From: Myxococcales bacterium
GTDB lineage: Bacteria; Myxococcota_A; Polyangia; Haliangiales; Haliangiaceae
Length of the DNA stretch: 64,000 nucleotides
NCBI GenBank assembly: GCA_016794525.1
Contig: JAEUJY010000072.1
Location: forward strand, 1-64,000
Direction: 5' to 3'
The notes beneath the pieces were generated by a model. That model saw only the letters and a program-made list of their open reading frames with translations, was not told the origin of the DNA and ran no database searches. Position numbers and translations under genes: made by a program. This document shows positions 1 to 7,219 of this stretch, piece after piece. How positions within the stretch are numbered: position 1 is the first letter of the stretch; every line of letters starts with the position of its first letter.

Positions 1-2
1 TG

Positions 3-80
3 CTCATCCAGGGCGACAGCTACCGCCTCAAGCAGAAGAAGCGAGCCGGGCTCCTCGGCTCAACCAAGACCAACCACTGA
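3..80 (+). CDS. istB: IstB-like IS21 transposition helper ATPase, C-terminal fragment
   Basis: A reading frame enters from the left edge and ends with TGA at 78-80. The visible tail contains GDSYRLKQKKRAGLL. A GxSYRLK segment close to the C-terminus is characteristic of the IstB AAA+ protein that assists the IstA transposase of IS21 elements. Only about 25 residues are present, so neither the Walker motifs nor the start can be judged. The multiple terminal repeats directly downstream support the call. It could instead be the tail of another IS-encoded helper protein. Confidence 0.55.
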   Translation, partial: LIQGDSYRLKQKKRAGLLGSTKTNH

Positions 81-89
81 ACACCTGGG

Positions 90-138
90 TGGGGGTCAGT
101 TTTACTGACGCCACGGGGGTCAACTTTAGTGGCGCTTG
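90..138 (+). repeat. Imperfect direct terminal repeats of the IS21-like element
   Basis: Two tandem units, each starting GGGGGTCA and each followed by a short A/T-rich patch and a G/C stretch, lie between the istB stop codon and the inferred IS end. In IS21 elements such units are the binding sites of the transposase. Confidence 0.5.
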
Positions 139-141
139 ACA

Positions 142-460
142 ACTTGATGACTCGATGCCGCGGGGAAACGCCGAGATCCGCGCCGTCGGCGTCGACGGTA
201 CACGCTACGCGGCACCCACGCTCATCCGCCACTACGTGGTGGTTCATCGCTACGCGCCGCCGCCGGCGTTCATCGACGCGGTCCTGCGACCTTCCCCGCA
301 CGAGTGGCACCACGCGCTGGCCGAAGATCTATGCTTCGTGTGTGGTGACGTACTCGAACGACGTGAGCAGTACCGATCCGGCGACGAGACGTTGATTACC
401 GCCGCCTGCCCTCGCTGCGGCGTCGACTACGAGCGGCGCAAGCCCCAAATGGTGGGGTAG
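142..460 (+). pseudogene. 5'-truncated copy of the gene at 1552-2115
   Basis: From 142 onward the DNA matches 1797-2115 with only a handful of substitutions (for example 228 T against C and 325 A against C). The frame from ATG 155 stays open to TAG at 458-460. Its 101-residue product differs from the paralogue at about four positions and keeps the C-terminal CxxC pairs. The N-terminal half, about 85 codons, is missing, and the junction coincides with the end of the IS21-like element. The open frame may still be translated from ATG 155, but no ribosome binding site is visible. The few differences suggest a recent duplication. Confidence 0.75.
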
Positions 461-475
461 CTCGTCCAGCGCCTC

Positions 476-540
476 GATCCGGGTCGCCCTCGATCCGGGT
501 CGCAACCGATCGGAACGCGGGGTCGCAACCGATCGGAACG
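476..540 (+). repeat. Cluster of short intergenic repeats (GGGTCGCAACCGATCGGA family)
   Basis: Two units of GGGTCGCAACCGATCGGA lie around 497-514 and 519-538, preceded by shorter related pieces (CGATCCGGGTCGC). The same 18-mer recurs at 1516-1533 on the other side of the lipoprotein gene, and diverged versions occur at 7113-7206. Confidence 0.7.
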
Positions 541-569
541 CTGCCCCGCCACCGCCACCGCCACTGGGA

Positions 570-575
570 TATGGT
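570..575 (+). promoter_or_regulatory. -10-like hexamer TATGGT placed 7 nt before GTG 583
   Basis: TATGGT overlaps the ATG at 571, so that ATG would lie inside the promoter. The spacing to GTG 583 matches many other genes in the window, so the hexamer argues for the later start. Confidence 0.45.
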
Positions 576-582
576 GCGGTCC

Positions 583-1470
583 GTGAAGCGCACGGTCACC
601 TTGCTCGCTTGCTGGTCGCTGGTCGTCGCGGGTTGCGGCGAGAAGAAGTCGGAGCACGCCGCCGCCGGCGCCCCCGCCGGCGACGAGGGCGCCGAGCCCG
701 CCGGCGTCGACCCCGCCGCGCCGTCGGACGAGGGCCTTCGGGTGCCGCACGTCGAGGACAAGGTCGGCGACACGGTCACCGAGGTCACCACCCGGATCCG
801 GAAGTTCACCGCCGAGGTCGGCGCCGGCCGGACCGTCGACGTGACGCAGACCAGCAAGCAAACGCTGGTCAAGGAGCTCGTTGCGGCCGACGGCGGGGAC
901 GGCCGCAAGCTGAAGATCACCTACGCGGAGCTGAGCGATTCGCAGACCGTGGATGGCAAGACCGAGAACCTGTACGGCCCGCTCGACGGCAAGACCTACC
1001 TGGTGTGGCGCGCGGGCGGCAAGCTCAAGGTCAGCCGCGAGGACGGCTCGGCGCCGTCGGCGAAGGAGGCCAAGCAGGTCCGGCAGGACAACGCGAACTT
1101 CGGCAAGCCGGATCCGATGGAGGGCTTCGTGTCCAGCCGCACCTGGAAGGTCGGCCAGCAGGTCGACGCGACCGCCGACGAGCTGGCGACGCTGAGCGCC
1201 GGCATGGGCGACGGCCGGAACCACCTCCGCGTCGCCAGCCTGGCGATGACCCTGCAGGCCACCGACGGCGTCACCGCGAGCTGGGCCACGACCATGACGA
1301 TGGTGGTGCGGGACGCCGCCGACGACGTGACCATGAACCTGTCCGGCACCCTCAAGATCGACGTGCCCCGCAGCCACCTGCTCGAGGTGACGATGCACGG
1401 CCCGTTCACCGGCTCCGCCCAGGGTGCGCCGCGCGGCACGGTGTCGATGAAGACGGTCAACCGCTACTGA
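583..1470 (+). CDS. Predicted lipoprotein of unknown function
   Basis: From GTG 583 the product has a short basic N-terminus, a hydrophobic stretch and a lipobox ending VAGC, followed by an Ala/Gly/Glu-rich linker of roughly 45 residues. The signal predicts export and lipidation. The mature part (about 230 residues) is rich in beta-strand-like segments with regular Thr/Val alternation and has no catalytic motif that I recognise. An in-frame ATG at 571 would add four residues, but the -10-like TATGGT at 570-575 favours 583. The gene sits between the two copies of the duplicated CxxC gene and is flanked on both sides by the 18-bp repeat family, as if it had been carried along with, or inserted into, the duplication. 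Confidence 0.8.
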   Translation: MKRTVTLLACWSLVVAGCGEKKSEHAAAGAPAGDEGAEPAGVDPAAPSDEGLRVPHVEDKVGDTVTEVTTRIRKFTAEVGAGRTVDVTQTSKQTLVKELVAADGGDGRKLKITYAELSDSQTVDGKTENLYGPLDGKTYLVWRAGGKLKVSREDGSAPSAKEAKQVRQDNANFGKPDPMEGFVSSRTWKVGQQVDATADELATLSAGMGDGRNHLRVASLAMTLQATDGVTASWATTMTMVVRDAADDVTMNLSGTLKIDVPRSHLLEVTMHGPFTGSAQGAPRGTVSMKTVNRY

Positions 1471-1515
1471 GTCCCTTCGAAGTGGCTTTCGCAAGGCCCT
1501 TCCGGCCCGACAACT

Positions 1516-1533
1516 GGGTCGCAACCGATCGGA
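1516..1533 (+). repeat. Single copy of the GGGTCGCAACCGATCGGA repeat
   Basis: This exact 18-mer also occurs twice in 497-538. It lies 18 nt before the ATG of the next gene, just upstream of its GGAGG ribosome binding site. Confidence 0.7.
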
Positions 1534-1551
1534 TCGCCGCTGGAGGACTCG

Positions 1552-2115
1552 ATGACCTGGTACGCCGACCTCAGCCCCTACACTTACCTGCGCGGCCAGC
1601 GTCCCGAGGCACCAGCGGTCAACGTCGGGTGGCTCGCACACGGGCACTCGTTCCCGACCGGCGATGTGCCCGCGGAGTTGGTGCCACGCCTCGCCGGGCT
1701 GATCGAGCACGCACCGACCCAAGTCACGCGCGGACTTCACGATTGCGAGTTCTGTCCACCGGTCACGGGCGACCCTCGCCGCGCGGCACGTTGGGGACTT
1801 GATGACTCGATGCCGCGGGGAAACGCCGAGATCCGCGCCGTCGGCGTCGACGGTACACGCTACGCGGCACCCACGCTCATCCGCCACTACGTGGCGGTTC
1901 ATCGCTACGCGCCGCCGCCGGCGTTCATCGACGCGGTCCTGCGACCTTCCCCGCACGAGTGGCACCACGCGCTGGCCCAAGATCTATGCTTCGTGTGTGG
2001 TGACGTGCTCGAACGACGTGAGCAGTACCGGTCCGGCGACGAGACGTTGCTTACCGCCGCCTGCCCTCGCTGCGGCGTCGACTACGAGCGGCGCAAGCCC
2101 CAGCGAGTGGGGTAG
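1552..2115 (+). CDS. Conserved hypothetical protein with C-terminal CxxC pairs
   Basis: The start ATG 1552 follows GGAGG at a good distance. The 187-residue soluble product begins with a Trp/Tyr-rich segment (MTWYADLSPYTYL) and has a central motif TRGLHDCEFC. It continues with a hydrophobic 'APTLIRHYV' region and ends with two Cys pairs, CFVCGD and CPRCGVDY, that could bind one zinc ion. I recall similar N-terminal sequences in uncharacterised proteins of actinobacteria and other GC-rich bacteria, but no function is known to me. A truncated near-identical copy lies at 142-460. The protein could be a small nucleic-acid or immunity-type accessory protein; that is speculation. Confidence 0.82.
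   Translation: MTWYADLSPYTYLRGQRPEAPAVNVGWLAHGHSFPTGDVPAELVPRLAGLIEHAPTQVTRGLHDCEFCPPVTGDPRRAARWGLDDSMPRGNAEIRAVGVDGTRYAAPTLIRHYVAVHRYAPPPAFIDAVLRPSPHEWHHALAQDLCFVCGDVLERREQYRSGDETLLTAACPRCGVDYERRKPQRVG
1797..2115 (+). repeat. Second copy of the 319-bp direct repeat (partner of 142-460)
   Basis: It is about 97% identical by eye to 142-460 in the same orientation, 1.65 kb away. Identity ends at the shared GTGGGGTAG stop region. Homologous recombination between the copies would delete the lipoprotein gene. Confidence 0.8.
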
Positions 2116-2183
2116 CCCAGGCGCGGCTCGCGCGGATCGGCTCGCACGTGAGGGGTCTGCGCGGGGCGGTCGATAGTCAGCGC

Positions 2184-2564
2184 ATGACTTCAACGACCGA
2201 TGGCCCTGGTGGCGCAGCTCGCCGAGACGGCACGATGACGATCGATGAGCTCCGTCAGGCGGGGCTGGGATCGCCGAGGCACGCGTGCGTCGAGGCGACC
2301 CTCGTCCGCGTCGGCGATAACGTGGACCTCCCGCGCAGCTTGGCGGCGCTCGAGTCCTCGCTGGCGTTCTACCGGCGGGAGCTGGATGAGATGCGCGCCA
2401 CGGCGCGCATGTGGGGGGCGCCCGTCCACGACGTCAGCGACAACGAGGACGAGTATGCAGCACGGTCCGTCGCGCTGTCGGATGCGGTCGAGGCGCTCCG
2501 TGCCGTGATGGCGACGCCGCCCACCGGGGGAGGCGGTCCAAGCCGGACCGCGTCGCGGCCTTGA
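2184..2564 (+). CDS. Small hypothetical protein with a predicted helical core
   Basis: The 126-residue product, from ATG 2184, is hydrophilic. It contains a likely helical segment of about 60 residues with heptad-like spacing (LPRSLAALESSLAFYRRELD), followed by an acidic stretch (DNEDEYAARS) and a Gly/Pro-rich tail. There is no signal peptide or membrane segment. An ATG at 2235 (MTIDELRQ) is an equally plausible start, and neither has a strong ribosome binding site. I do not recognise a family. It ends 127 nt before the WGR-domain gene and shares its direction. Confidence 0.6.
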   Translation: MTSTTDGPGGAARRDGTMTIDELRQAGLGSPRHACVEATLVRVGDNVDLPRSLAALESSLAFYRRELDEMRATARMWGAPVHDVSDNEDEYAARSVALSDAVEALRAVMATPPTGGGGPSRTASRP

Positions 2565-2691
2565 ATGCGCCCCCGCGATCGCTGCGGAGTCGACTGGCGG
2601 CGCGCGGGCGGATTCACGAGGGATCTCAGGTGCTCATGGCGTCCTCGCGGGGAGTTGAGGGGCCTGGGCGCAGTTGGTACGAGCGGAGGTC

Positions 2692-4782
2692 ATGGCGAAG
2701 AGCGCTACGGCCCCGGTCACCCGCCTCGAGTTCTCCGAAGGCACCAGCCACAAGTTCTGGGAGGTCAGGCAGTCGGGCAAGACGCTCCAGATGACCTGGG
2801 GGCGTATCGGCACCGCAGGCCAGGGGCAGACCAAGACGTTCGCGTCGCCGGCCGCGGCGCGAGCGGAGCTCGAGAAGCTCGTCGCGTCGAAGCGGCAGAA
2901 GGGCTACGCCGAGGCGGGGCGGCGCGCGGCGACGGCTCGGTCGAAGCCCGCCCGGACCCCGACCTCGAGCCGGACCGCGGCCGCGCCGCCGCCGCCCCCG
3001 AGCGCCGCGCCGCCGCGGCTGCGACCGCGGCGCACGGTGAGTCTGATGGAGCTGTCGGGGCTCGGGCAGATGGGCCCGGAGCTCGACGACGCGCTGAAGT
3101 ACCCCGAGCGAGTGCACTTCGTGCAGTACGCCGACGCCGACAAGAAGCTGCGGAAGTTCCCGCGCCTGCGCAAGCTCGAGCTGAGCGAGGAGGTCCCGGC
3201 GTGGATCGGTGACCTGAAGAGCCTGCGCACGTTGATCGGCACCGTCGGCAAGAAGCTGCCGGCGTCGCTGCTGACCTTGCCGCACCTGCGCTTCCTCCAC
3301 ATCGATGGCTCGGACGAGCTGGCCGACCTCCGCGGCCTCGACAAGCTACCTGCCCTCGAGACCGTGACCTGCGGCGACACCGCGCTGTCCGACGAGGAGC
3401 TGGCCGTGGCGGCCAAGCAGCTCGGGGCGACCGTGACCAGCTTCATGCCGGGGCTCGACTTCAAGCGCGTACCGCCGAAGCCACCGCGCGAGCGCAAGGC
3501 GATCGTGGCGGCGATGAACGCCGACACGCTGGCCGATCGCTCGGACCTGCGCGGGGTCGATCTGTCGGGGGCCACCTTCGAGCACGTCTACGTCACGCAC
3601 GACCTGCGCGGCGCCAACCTGGCGAACACGGTGTGGCGGTCGTGCGACTTCGAGTGGTGCCAGGCGTCGGGCGCCGACCTGACCGGCGCGACCTTCGAGG
3701 ACTGCTACTTCGGCAGCGCGATGACCGAGGGGCTCTTCGAGAAGACCAAGGCGCGGGGCGTGAGCTTCATCGGCTGCGGCGGGGATCTGTACCTGCAGCG
3801 CGCCGACGTGCGCGACGCGAAGCTCCTGGACCTGGAGTCCGACGTTCACCTCGACCTGACGCGCGCCGACGCGCGGGGCCTCACGTTGTGGTGCTCGTTC
3901 GCGAGCGAGAAGGAGCATCAGTTCTCGGCCAAGGGCGCCGACCTGCGCGGCGCCGCGCTCCACCTCGACGTGTCGGAGGGCCGACGGGACGAGCTGAAGA
4001 AGAAGAAGACCGCGCGCCTGGCCTGGGCGACCGATCACTTCAAGGGCGCGAAGACCGACAAGACCACCCGGATCGAGTACGCGACGCTCGACGAGCGCGC
4101 GATCGCCCCGGCCACGCGCCCAGCCCAGGCGACGGTCGCCGCCGACGGACCGGCGGCCACGATCCTGGGCACGATGTACGCGCCCAACGCCGGCCTGTGG
4201 ATGGTGATCGCCGACGCCGACGTCGCGTCGAGCTGGCGCGGCAGCGTCGACGAGGGCGACCCCAAGGATGACTTCCAGCGCGCGCTCGAGACCGACGATC
4301 GGCGCATCACGATCGGCGCCGGCCACGGCGTCTGCGTCCAGATCGGGCATCGCAGCGGCTGGTCGCACCTGTTCGAGCGCCGCGACGAGCCCGGGCTTCA
4401 CCTGGTCGACGCCGCGCTCAGCGTCAGCGATCGCGCGGTCCGCGATCGCGCGATCGCGCTGCGCGTGGGCCAGTGGCGCGCGGTGGCCAAGCCCAAGGTC
4501 ATCGGCAAGGTCGCGTGCCCGAGCGGCGTCCTCGCCTTGCTGTTGCCGTTCCGCGACGGGGTGTTCCCTGCGGCGATGCGCAAGCAGGCCAAGCAGGGGG
4601 CCGCGGTCGTCGAGCCGCGCGATCACGATCGCGCCCTCGTCGGCATGACGTCGGGCCCCGGCCTCTACGAGGTGACCCGCACCCCGTTTCGCCCCGACAA
4701 GGGCAAGGGCGACTACGAGGACGAGCTCGGCGAGTACGGCGACATCATCTCGATCCGATACGCCGGCAGCCTGCGCGGCTGA
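2692..4782 (+). CDS. WGR domain - leucine-rich repeat - pentapeptide repeat fusion protein
   Basis: ATG 2692 follows GGAGGT at an ideal distance. Residues of about 8-80 form a WGR domain (FSEGTSHKFWEV then MTWGRIGTAGQ), a module known from PARPs and bacterial MolR-like proteins, probably nucleic-acid or protein binding. A Pro/Ala-rich linker (about 90-112) leads to leucine-rich repeats of the STM4015 type (about 115-255). Next come pentapeptide repeats with the A(D/N)LxG/F pattern (about 285-440, such as GADLTGATF and GANLANTVW). The last 200 residues have no recognised domain but contain repeated D/R clusters. No signal peptide is present, so the protein is cytoplasmic. No enzyme motif is visible, and an adaptor or scaffold role is inferred from the domain types. 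Confidence 0.85.
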   Translation: MAKSATAPVTRLEFSEGTSHKFWEVRQSGKTLQMTWGRIGTAGQGQTKTFASPAAARAELEKLVASKRQKGYAEAGRRAATARSKPARTPTSSRTAAAPPPPPSAAPPRLRPRRTVSLMELSGLGQMGPELDDALKYPERVHFVQYADADKKLRKFPRLRKLELSEEVPAWIGDLKSLRTLIGTVGKKLPASLLTLPHLRFLHIDGSDELADLRGLDKLPALETVTCGDTALSDEELAVAAKQLGATVTSFMPGLDFKRVPPKPPRERKAIVAAMNADTLADRSDLRGVDLSGATFEHVYVTHDLRGANLANTVWRSCDFEWCQASGADLTGATFEDCYFGSAMTEGLFEKTKARGVSFIGCGGDLYLQRADVRDAKLLDLESDVHLDLTRADARGLTLWCSFASEKEHQFSAKGADLRGAALHLDVSEGRRDELKKKKTARLAWATDHFKGAKTDKTTRIEYATLDERAIAPATRPAQATVAADGPAATILGTMYAPNAGLWMVIADADVASSWRGSVDEGDPKDDFQRALETDDRRITIGAGHGVCVQIGHRSGWSHLFERRDEPGLHLVDAALSVSDRAVRDRAIALRVGQWRAVAKPKVIGKVACPSGVLALLLPFRDGVFPAAMRKQAKQGAAVVEPRDHDRALVGMTSGPGLYEVTRTPFRPDKGKGDYEDELGEYGDIISIRYAGSLRG

Positions 4783-4972
4783 CGATCCGTGTCGCGCGCG
4801 GGGGGGGCCTGGCCCTCGCCGCCGGTGGCGGTCCAGGCTCGCCGGCTCCCGGCGTTGGCGCACCGTCCGGCGGCGATGGCGTGGACTCGACCGGAGTGCG
4901 GGGTGCGACCTGCGCCCTCTGCGAGCAGAGCACCGATACCGATGCGGGGAGGTGACCGGGCCGCGGCCAAGC

Positions 4973-5197
4973 TCACGGCAGCCGGCACCCGAGCGCGCTG
5001 GCCTGTGCCCGCAGGGCGCGCAGCCGCCGTCGCAGCATCGCCAGCTCCCGGATGGTCTGTGGGTCGAGCGCCCCTCCATCCGTCAGCGCCTCGATCCGAC
5101 CTTCGATCTGCGCGATCTGCTGGGCCAGCGCGCTGCACTCGCCGTCGACATCGCGCGCGATCGTCACGGCGTAGCCCCCGGGGAGCTCGCTGGTCAC
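4973..5197 (-). CDS. Short coiled-coil protein or the 3' part of a start-less gene
   Basis: From GTG 5197 the frame gives 74 residues that include a helical segment rich in Leu, Gln and Arg (ALAQQIAQIEGRIEAL, then ELAMLRRRLRALRAQA), a good coiled-coil candidate. The same frame stays open upstream to TGA near 5305 with strongly coding-like codons (for example APTALAVGDRFQHDGAG), but no ATG, GTG or TTG occurs there. The gene therefore probably lost its 5' end and what remains is a remnant, although translation from GTG 5197 cannot be excluded. I do not recognise the family. Confidence 0.45.
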   Translation of the reverse strand: MTSELPGGYAVTIARDVDGECSALAQQIAQIEGRIEALTDGGALDPQTIRELAMLRRRLRALRAQASALGCRLP

Positions 5198-5320
5198 CTC
5201 GACGCGCAGGCCCGCGCCATCGTGCTGAAAGCGGTCGCCAACCGCCAGTGCGGTCGGCGCGCGGATCGCCGCCGGCGGGTTGCGCGGGATGCGTGCACGT
5301 TCAGGTCACCGACGAACTCG

Positions 5321-6730
5321 CTATGTGACCTTGCGTTGCTTCTTCGAAGGTCGAGGTGAGGTGCCGCCCGTTTGTTCTCGGTCCGCTGGTCCTTGCGACT
5401 CTCCCACAGGTCGCCACGAGGTCAATAGCCGTGCCAACCGCTCCGCCGCCTGCGGCACCGCGCAGAAGCGGCGAGGGATCGCGACCCGCACGTGAGTGGC
5501 TTCGGCGCCGCCGTCTCGCTCGCGAAGTACGAGCGCCGTGCTGGTGTCGTCAGCGGTCCACGTGCGAGCGCGGCGCAGCACTCCAACGATGTGGTTGACG
5601 GCGCGCGCCACTTGCGGCGCTTGGACGGAGAGCTGCCCGGCCAATGAGGCGATGTCCTCAGCGCCCGAGGGCTCTGCCACGGATATCCCGAACCCTTGCA
5701 GTTGCCGACCGGCAGCGAGGCTGGCGCGACGGTCGACCGGTCGCCAGATGATCCCAGCGAAGGACTCGTCGGCGCGGGTCTCGAGTTCGGGCGCACGGCG
5801 ATCGAAGGTCTCTTGATCCCGGTACCAGTATCGCGCGCTCCAGCCGGGAGGACTCTGGATGCCGACGATGTCCCGCTCCTGCAGTCCGGGCAGCGGGATC
5901 GCGAGCGCGGTGGCCCGCCCAGCGTGATCATTCTCCAAGCGATACGAGAACGACTGCGCGGGACAGCCGGGAGCGGCGCTTCTTGAGACCGCCGCATCGT
6001 CCTGGTGATGGGACCGGATCGCGATGGACTTCTTCAGTGGTTTCGAGATCCGGACGAAGTGGTAGACGCGAGCGGAGTTTGAATGGAAGTCCAAGTATGT
6101 AGACTTTCCCTTCTGGGAGACCTTGTAGAGGTTGTGGGAGCGAGAGAGGCCTGCGGCGGTGTTCACCCCGGCTTCCACCGCCCCGACCCCGACCGTCGAG
6201 AACGGCGTGCCCCAGGGATTGGCCGCGATGATGGAGTGCGCATCCGGCTCGTTGCCGCAAAGGGAGATCGCGTGCCTTGCGGTCTCCATCTTCCCATTCG
6301 ACTTCTTTCGCTCCCACTCGAGGAACGGGATGACGCCATCTCCGCGGAACATTCGCATCACGAGGTACGTCCAGTTGGAGAGAACCTTTCCGTTGTACGT
6401 CGTCGTCCCATCGCCGGAGTACTCAGTCACCTCCAGCGACGAGGTGGCGTGCATCTCCTCGATGTACCTCCGGATCCCACCCGCCACGCCTTGGTTCTGG
6501 GTGTAGATGAGATCGGTGAGCCGCTCGACCATCCGAGCGAGCTGTACTTGGAATTGCGCCTCGGCCGTGCTGTCGCTCGCCGAGGGCACGAGGGGGAGTG
6601 ATCGGTCCAGCGAGAGGGCGTACAGGGCCGATGCTGCCGCGTACGCGGCACAGTTGCCCGTGGACGTCTGCGTCGGCTCTGGATCGATGAACTTGTCCTT
6701 GGCGTCTTGAATCCCGACCCGGATATTCAT
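5321..6730 (-). CDS. Papain-like (calpain-type) cysteine peptidase family protein
   Basis: ATG 6730 follows AGGAGG. The 469-residue product has no signal peptide. A clan CA catalytic arrangement can be read: Gln21 and Cys27 in QTSTGNCAAYA, His153 in ETARHAISLCG and Asn171 in IIAANPWGT. The NPWG around the Asn is typical of calpain-like catalytic domains. The C-terminal 250 residues are unassigned and contain a Tyr/Trp-rich patch (PPGWSARYWYRDQE). Codon third positions carry more A/T than in neighbouring genes, and a 489-bp non-coding region precedes the gene, both consistent with horizontal acquisition. The protease call comes from motif spacing only; the domain could be a transglutaminase-like or inactive relative. 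Confidence 0.7.
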   Translation of the reverse strand: MNIRVGIQDAKDKFIDPEPTQTSTGNCAAYAAASALYALSLDRSLPLVPSASDSTAEAQFQVQLARMVERLTDLIYTQNQGVAGGIRRYIEEMHATSSLEVTEYSGDGTTTYNGKVLSNWTYLVMRMFRGDGVIPFLEWERKKSNGKMETARHAISLCGNEPDAHSIIAANPWGTPFSTVGVGAVEAGVNTAAGLSRSHNLYKVSQKGKSTYLDFHSNSARVYHFVRISKPLKKSIAIRSHHQDDAAVSRSAAPGCPAQSFSYRLENDHAGRATALAIPLPGLQERDIVGIQSPPGWSARYWYRDQETFDRRAPELETRADESFAGIIWRPVDRRASLAAGRQLQGFGISVAEPSGAEDIASLAGQLSVQAPQVARAVNHIVGVLRRARTWTADDTSTALVLRERDGGAEATHVRVAIPRRFCAVPQAAERLARLLTSWRPVGESQGPADREQTGGTSPRPSKKQRKVT

Positions 6731-7040
6731 GGCTCCTCCTGGAAACGTGGCGCGGCGTTTGACGTGGTTTGCATCCAACGATGCCAAGCGGGGCCGTGAA
6801 CCGACGCGGTCGCGCGCGTGAACTCGTCGTGAAACCAACCGGGCGTCGCGCAGGTGGCCACCTTCCGGCTCGTGCGGGTGTGTCCATGCCTCCTGCCGCC
6901 CCGCTGCGGAGACTGCATGGCGGGTGCCACGCGAAGGGCCGTACCCACGCGCTGCGGGCCGCTTCGTGTCCAGATCGCTGGATTGCAGCCTCGACAGCGT
7001 CGCAAGCCCTGGACGGATCAGAACGCGTAGGGCCCTCAAC

Positions 7041-7113
7041 GTGCGCGGCGTCGCACGATCCGCGGCTGGCGAGGTTGGTCGCTTTCCTGGCACCGGCGTG
7101 GTGGGGAGGGTGA
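7041..7113 (+). repeat. 73-bp dispersed intergenic repeat, copy A
   Basis: It matches the 11997-12070 copy at 66 of 73 positions (counted by eye), in the same orientation. Both copies contain TCGCACGATCCGCGGCTGGC and CGCTTTCCTGGCACCGGC, and both lie just upstream of a rightward gene. Confidence 0.78.
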
Positions 7114-7206
7114 CCCAGCGACCGGGTCGCAACCCAGCGACCGGGTCGCCCACAGACCGGGGTGCAACGGATGGGATCGCAAGCGACCGGGTCGCAGCCG
7201 ATCTGG
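7113..7206 (+). repeat. Diverged GGGTCGCA-type repeat array
   Basis: Repeated pieces such as CCAGCGACCGGGTCGC (twice), GGATGGGATCGCAAGCGACC and GGGTCGCAGCCGATCTGG run up to the promoter of the next gene. They are diverged relatives of the 18-mer at 497-538. Confidence 0.6.
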
Positions 7207-7212
7207 TAGGCT
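7207..7212 (+). promoter_or_regulatory. -10-like hexamer TAGGCT, 7 nt before ATG 7220
   Basis: TAGGCT lies directly after the repeat array. No ribosome binding site fits between it and the ATG, as expected for a leaderless transcript. Confidence 0.42.
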
Positions 7213-7219
7213 CGGCGCC

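Larger units (their letters stand above)
1..141 (+). mobile_element. Right end of an IS21-family insertion sequence, cut by the window edge
   Basis: The first 80 bases encode what looks like the last residues of an IstB-type ATPase. They are followed by a non-coding end with two imperfect direct repeats that begin GGGGGTCA (about 90-113 and 115-138). Short repeated terminal sequences after istB are typical of IS21 elements. The element probably ends at the ACA at 139-141, because at 142 the sequence switches to a copy of the gene found intact at 1552-2115. The rest of the element lies left of the window. Assignment rests on recognition of the family pattern, not on a database match. Confidence 0.62.
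6731..7219 (+). other. 489-bp intergenic region between divergent genes
   Basis: No convincing coding frame was found on either strand. It holds the ribosome binding site of the leftward peptidase gene at its left end. Its right half carries one copy of the 73-bp dispersed repeat (7041-7113), a run of diverged GGGTCGCA repeats (7113-7206) and the -10-like hexamer of the rightward gene. Nothing recognisable was seen in 6750-7040. Confidence 0.6.

Noticed and set aside
427-1980. Long minus-strand frames over the lipoprotein and CxxC genes
   Set aside because: They are Arg-rich and overlap genes with a lipobox or conserved Cys motifs on the plus strand.
6750-7005. Small minus-strand frame upstream of the papain-like peptidase
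   Set aside because: Its codons show no third-base bias and it overlaps the peptidase start region.
7041-7113. TGGCAC in the 73-bp repeat as a sigma-54 promoter (-24 element)
   Set aside because: The -12 GC element is missing at the right distance in both copies (TGGT and GATG instead of TTGC), so the similarity is partial.
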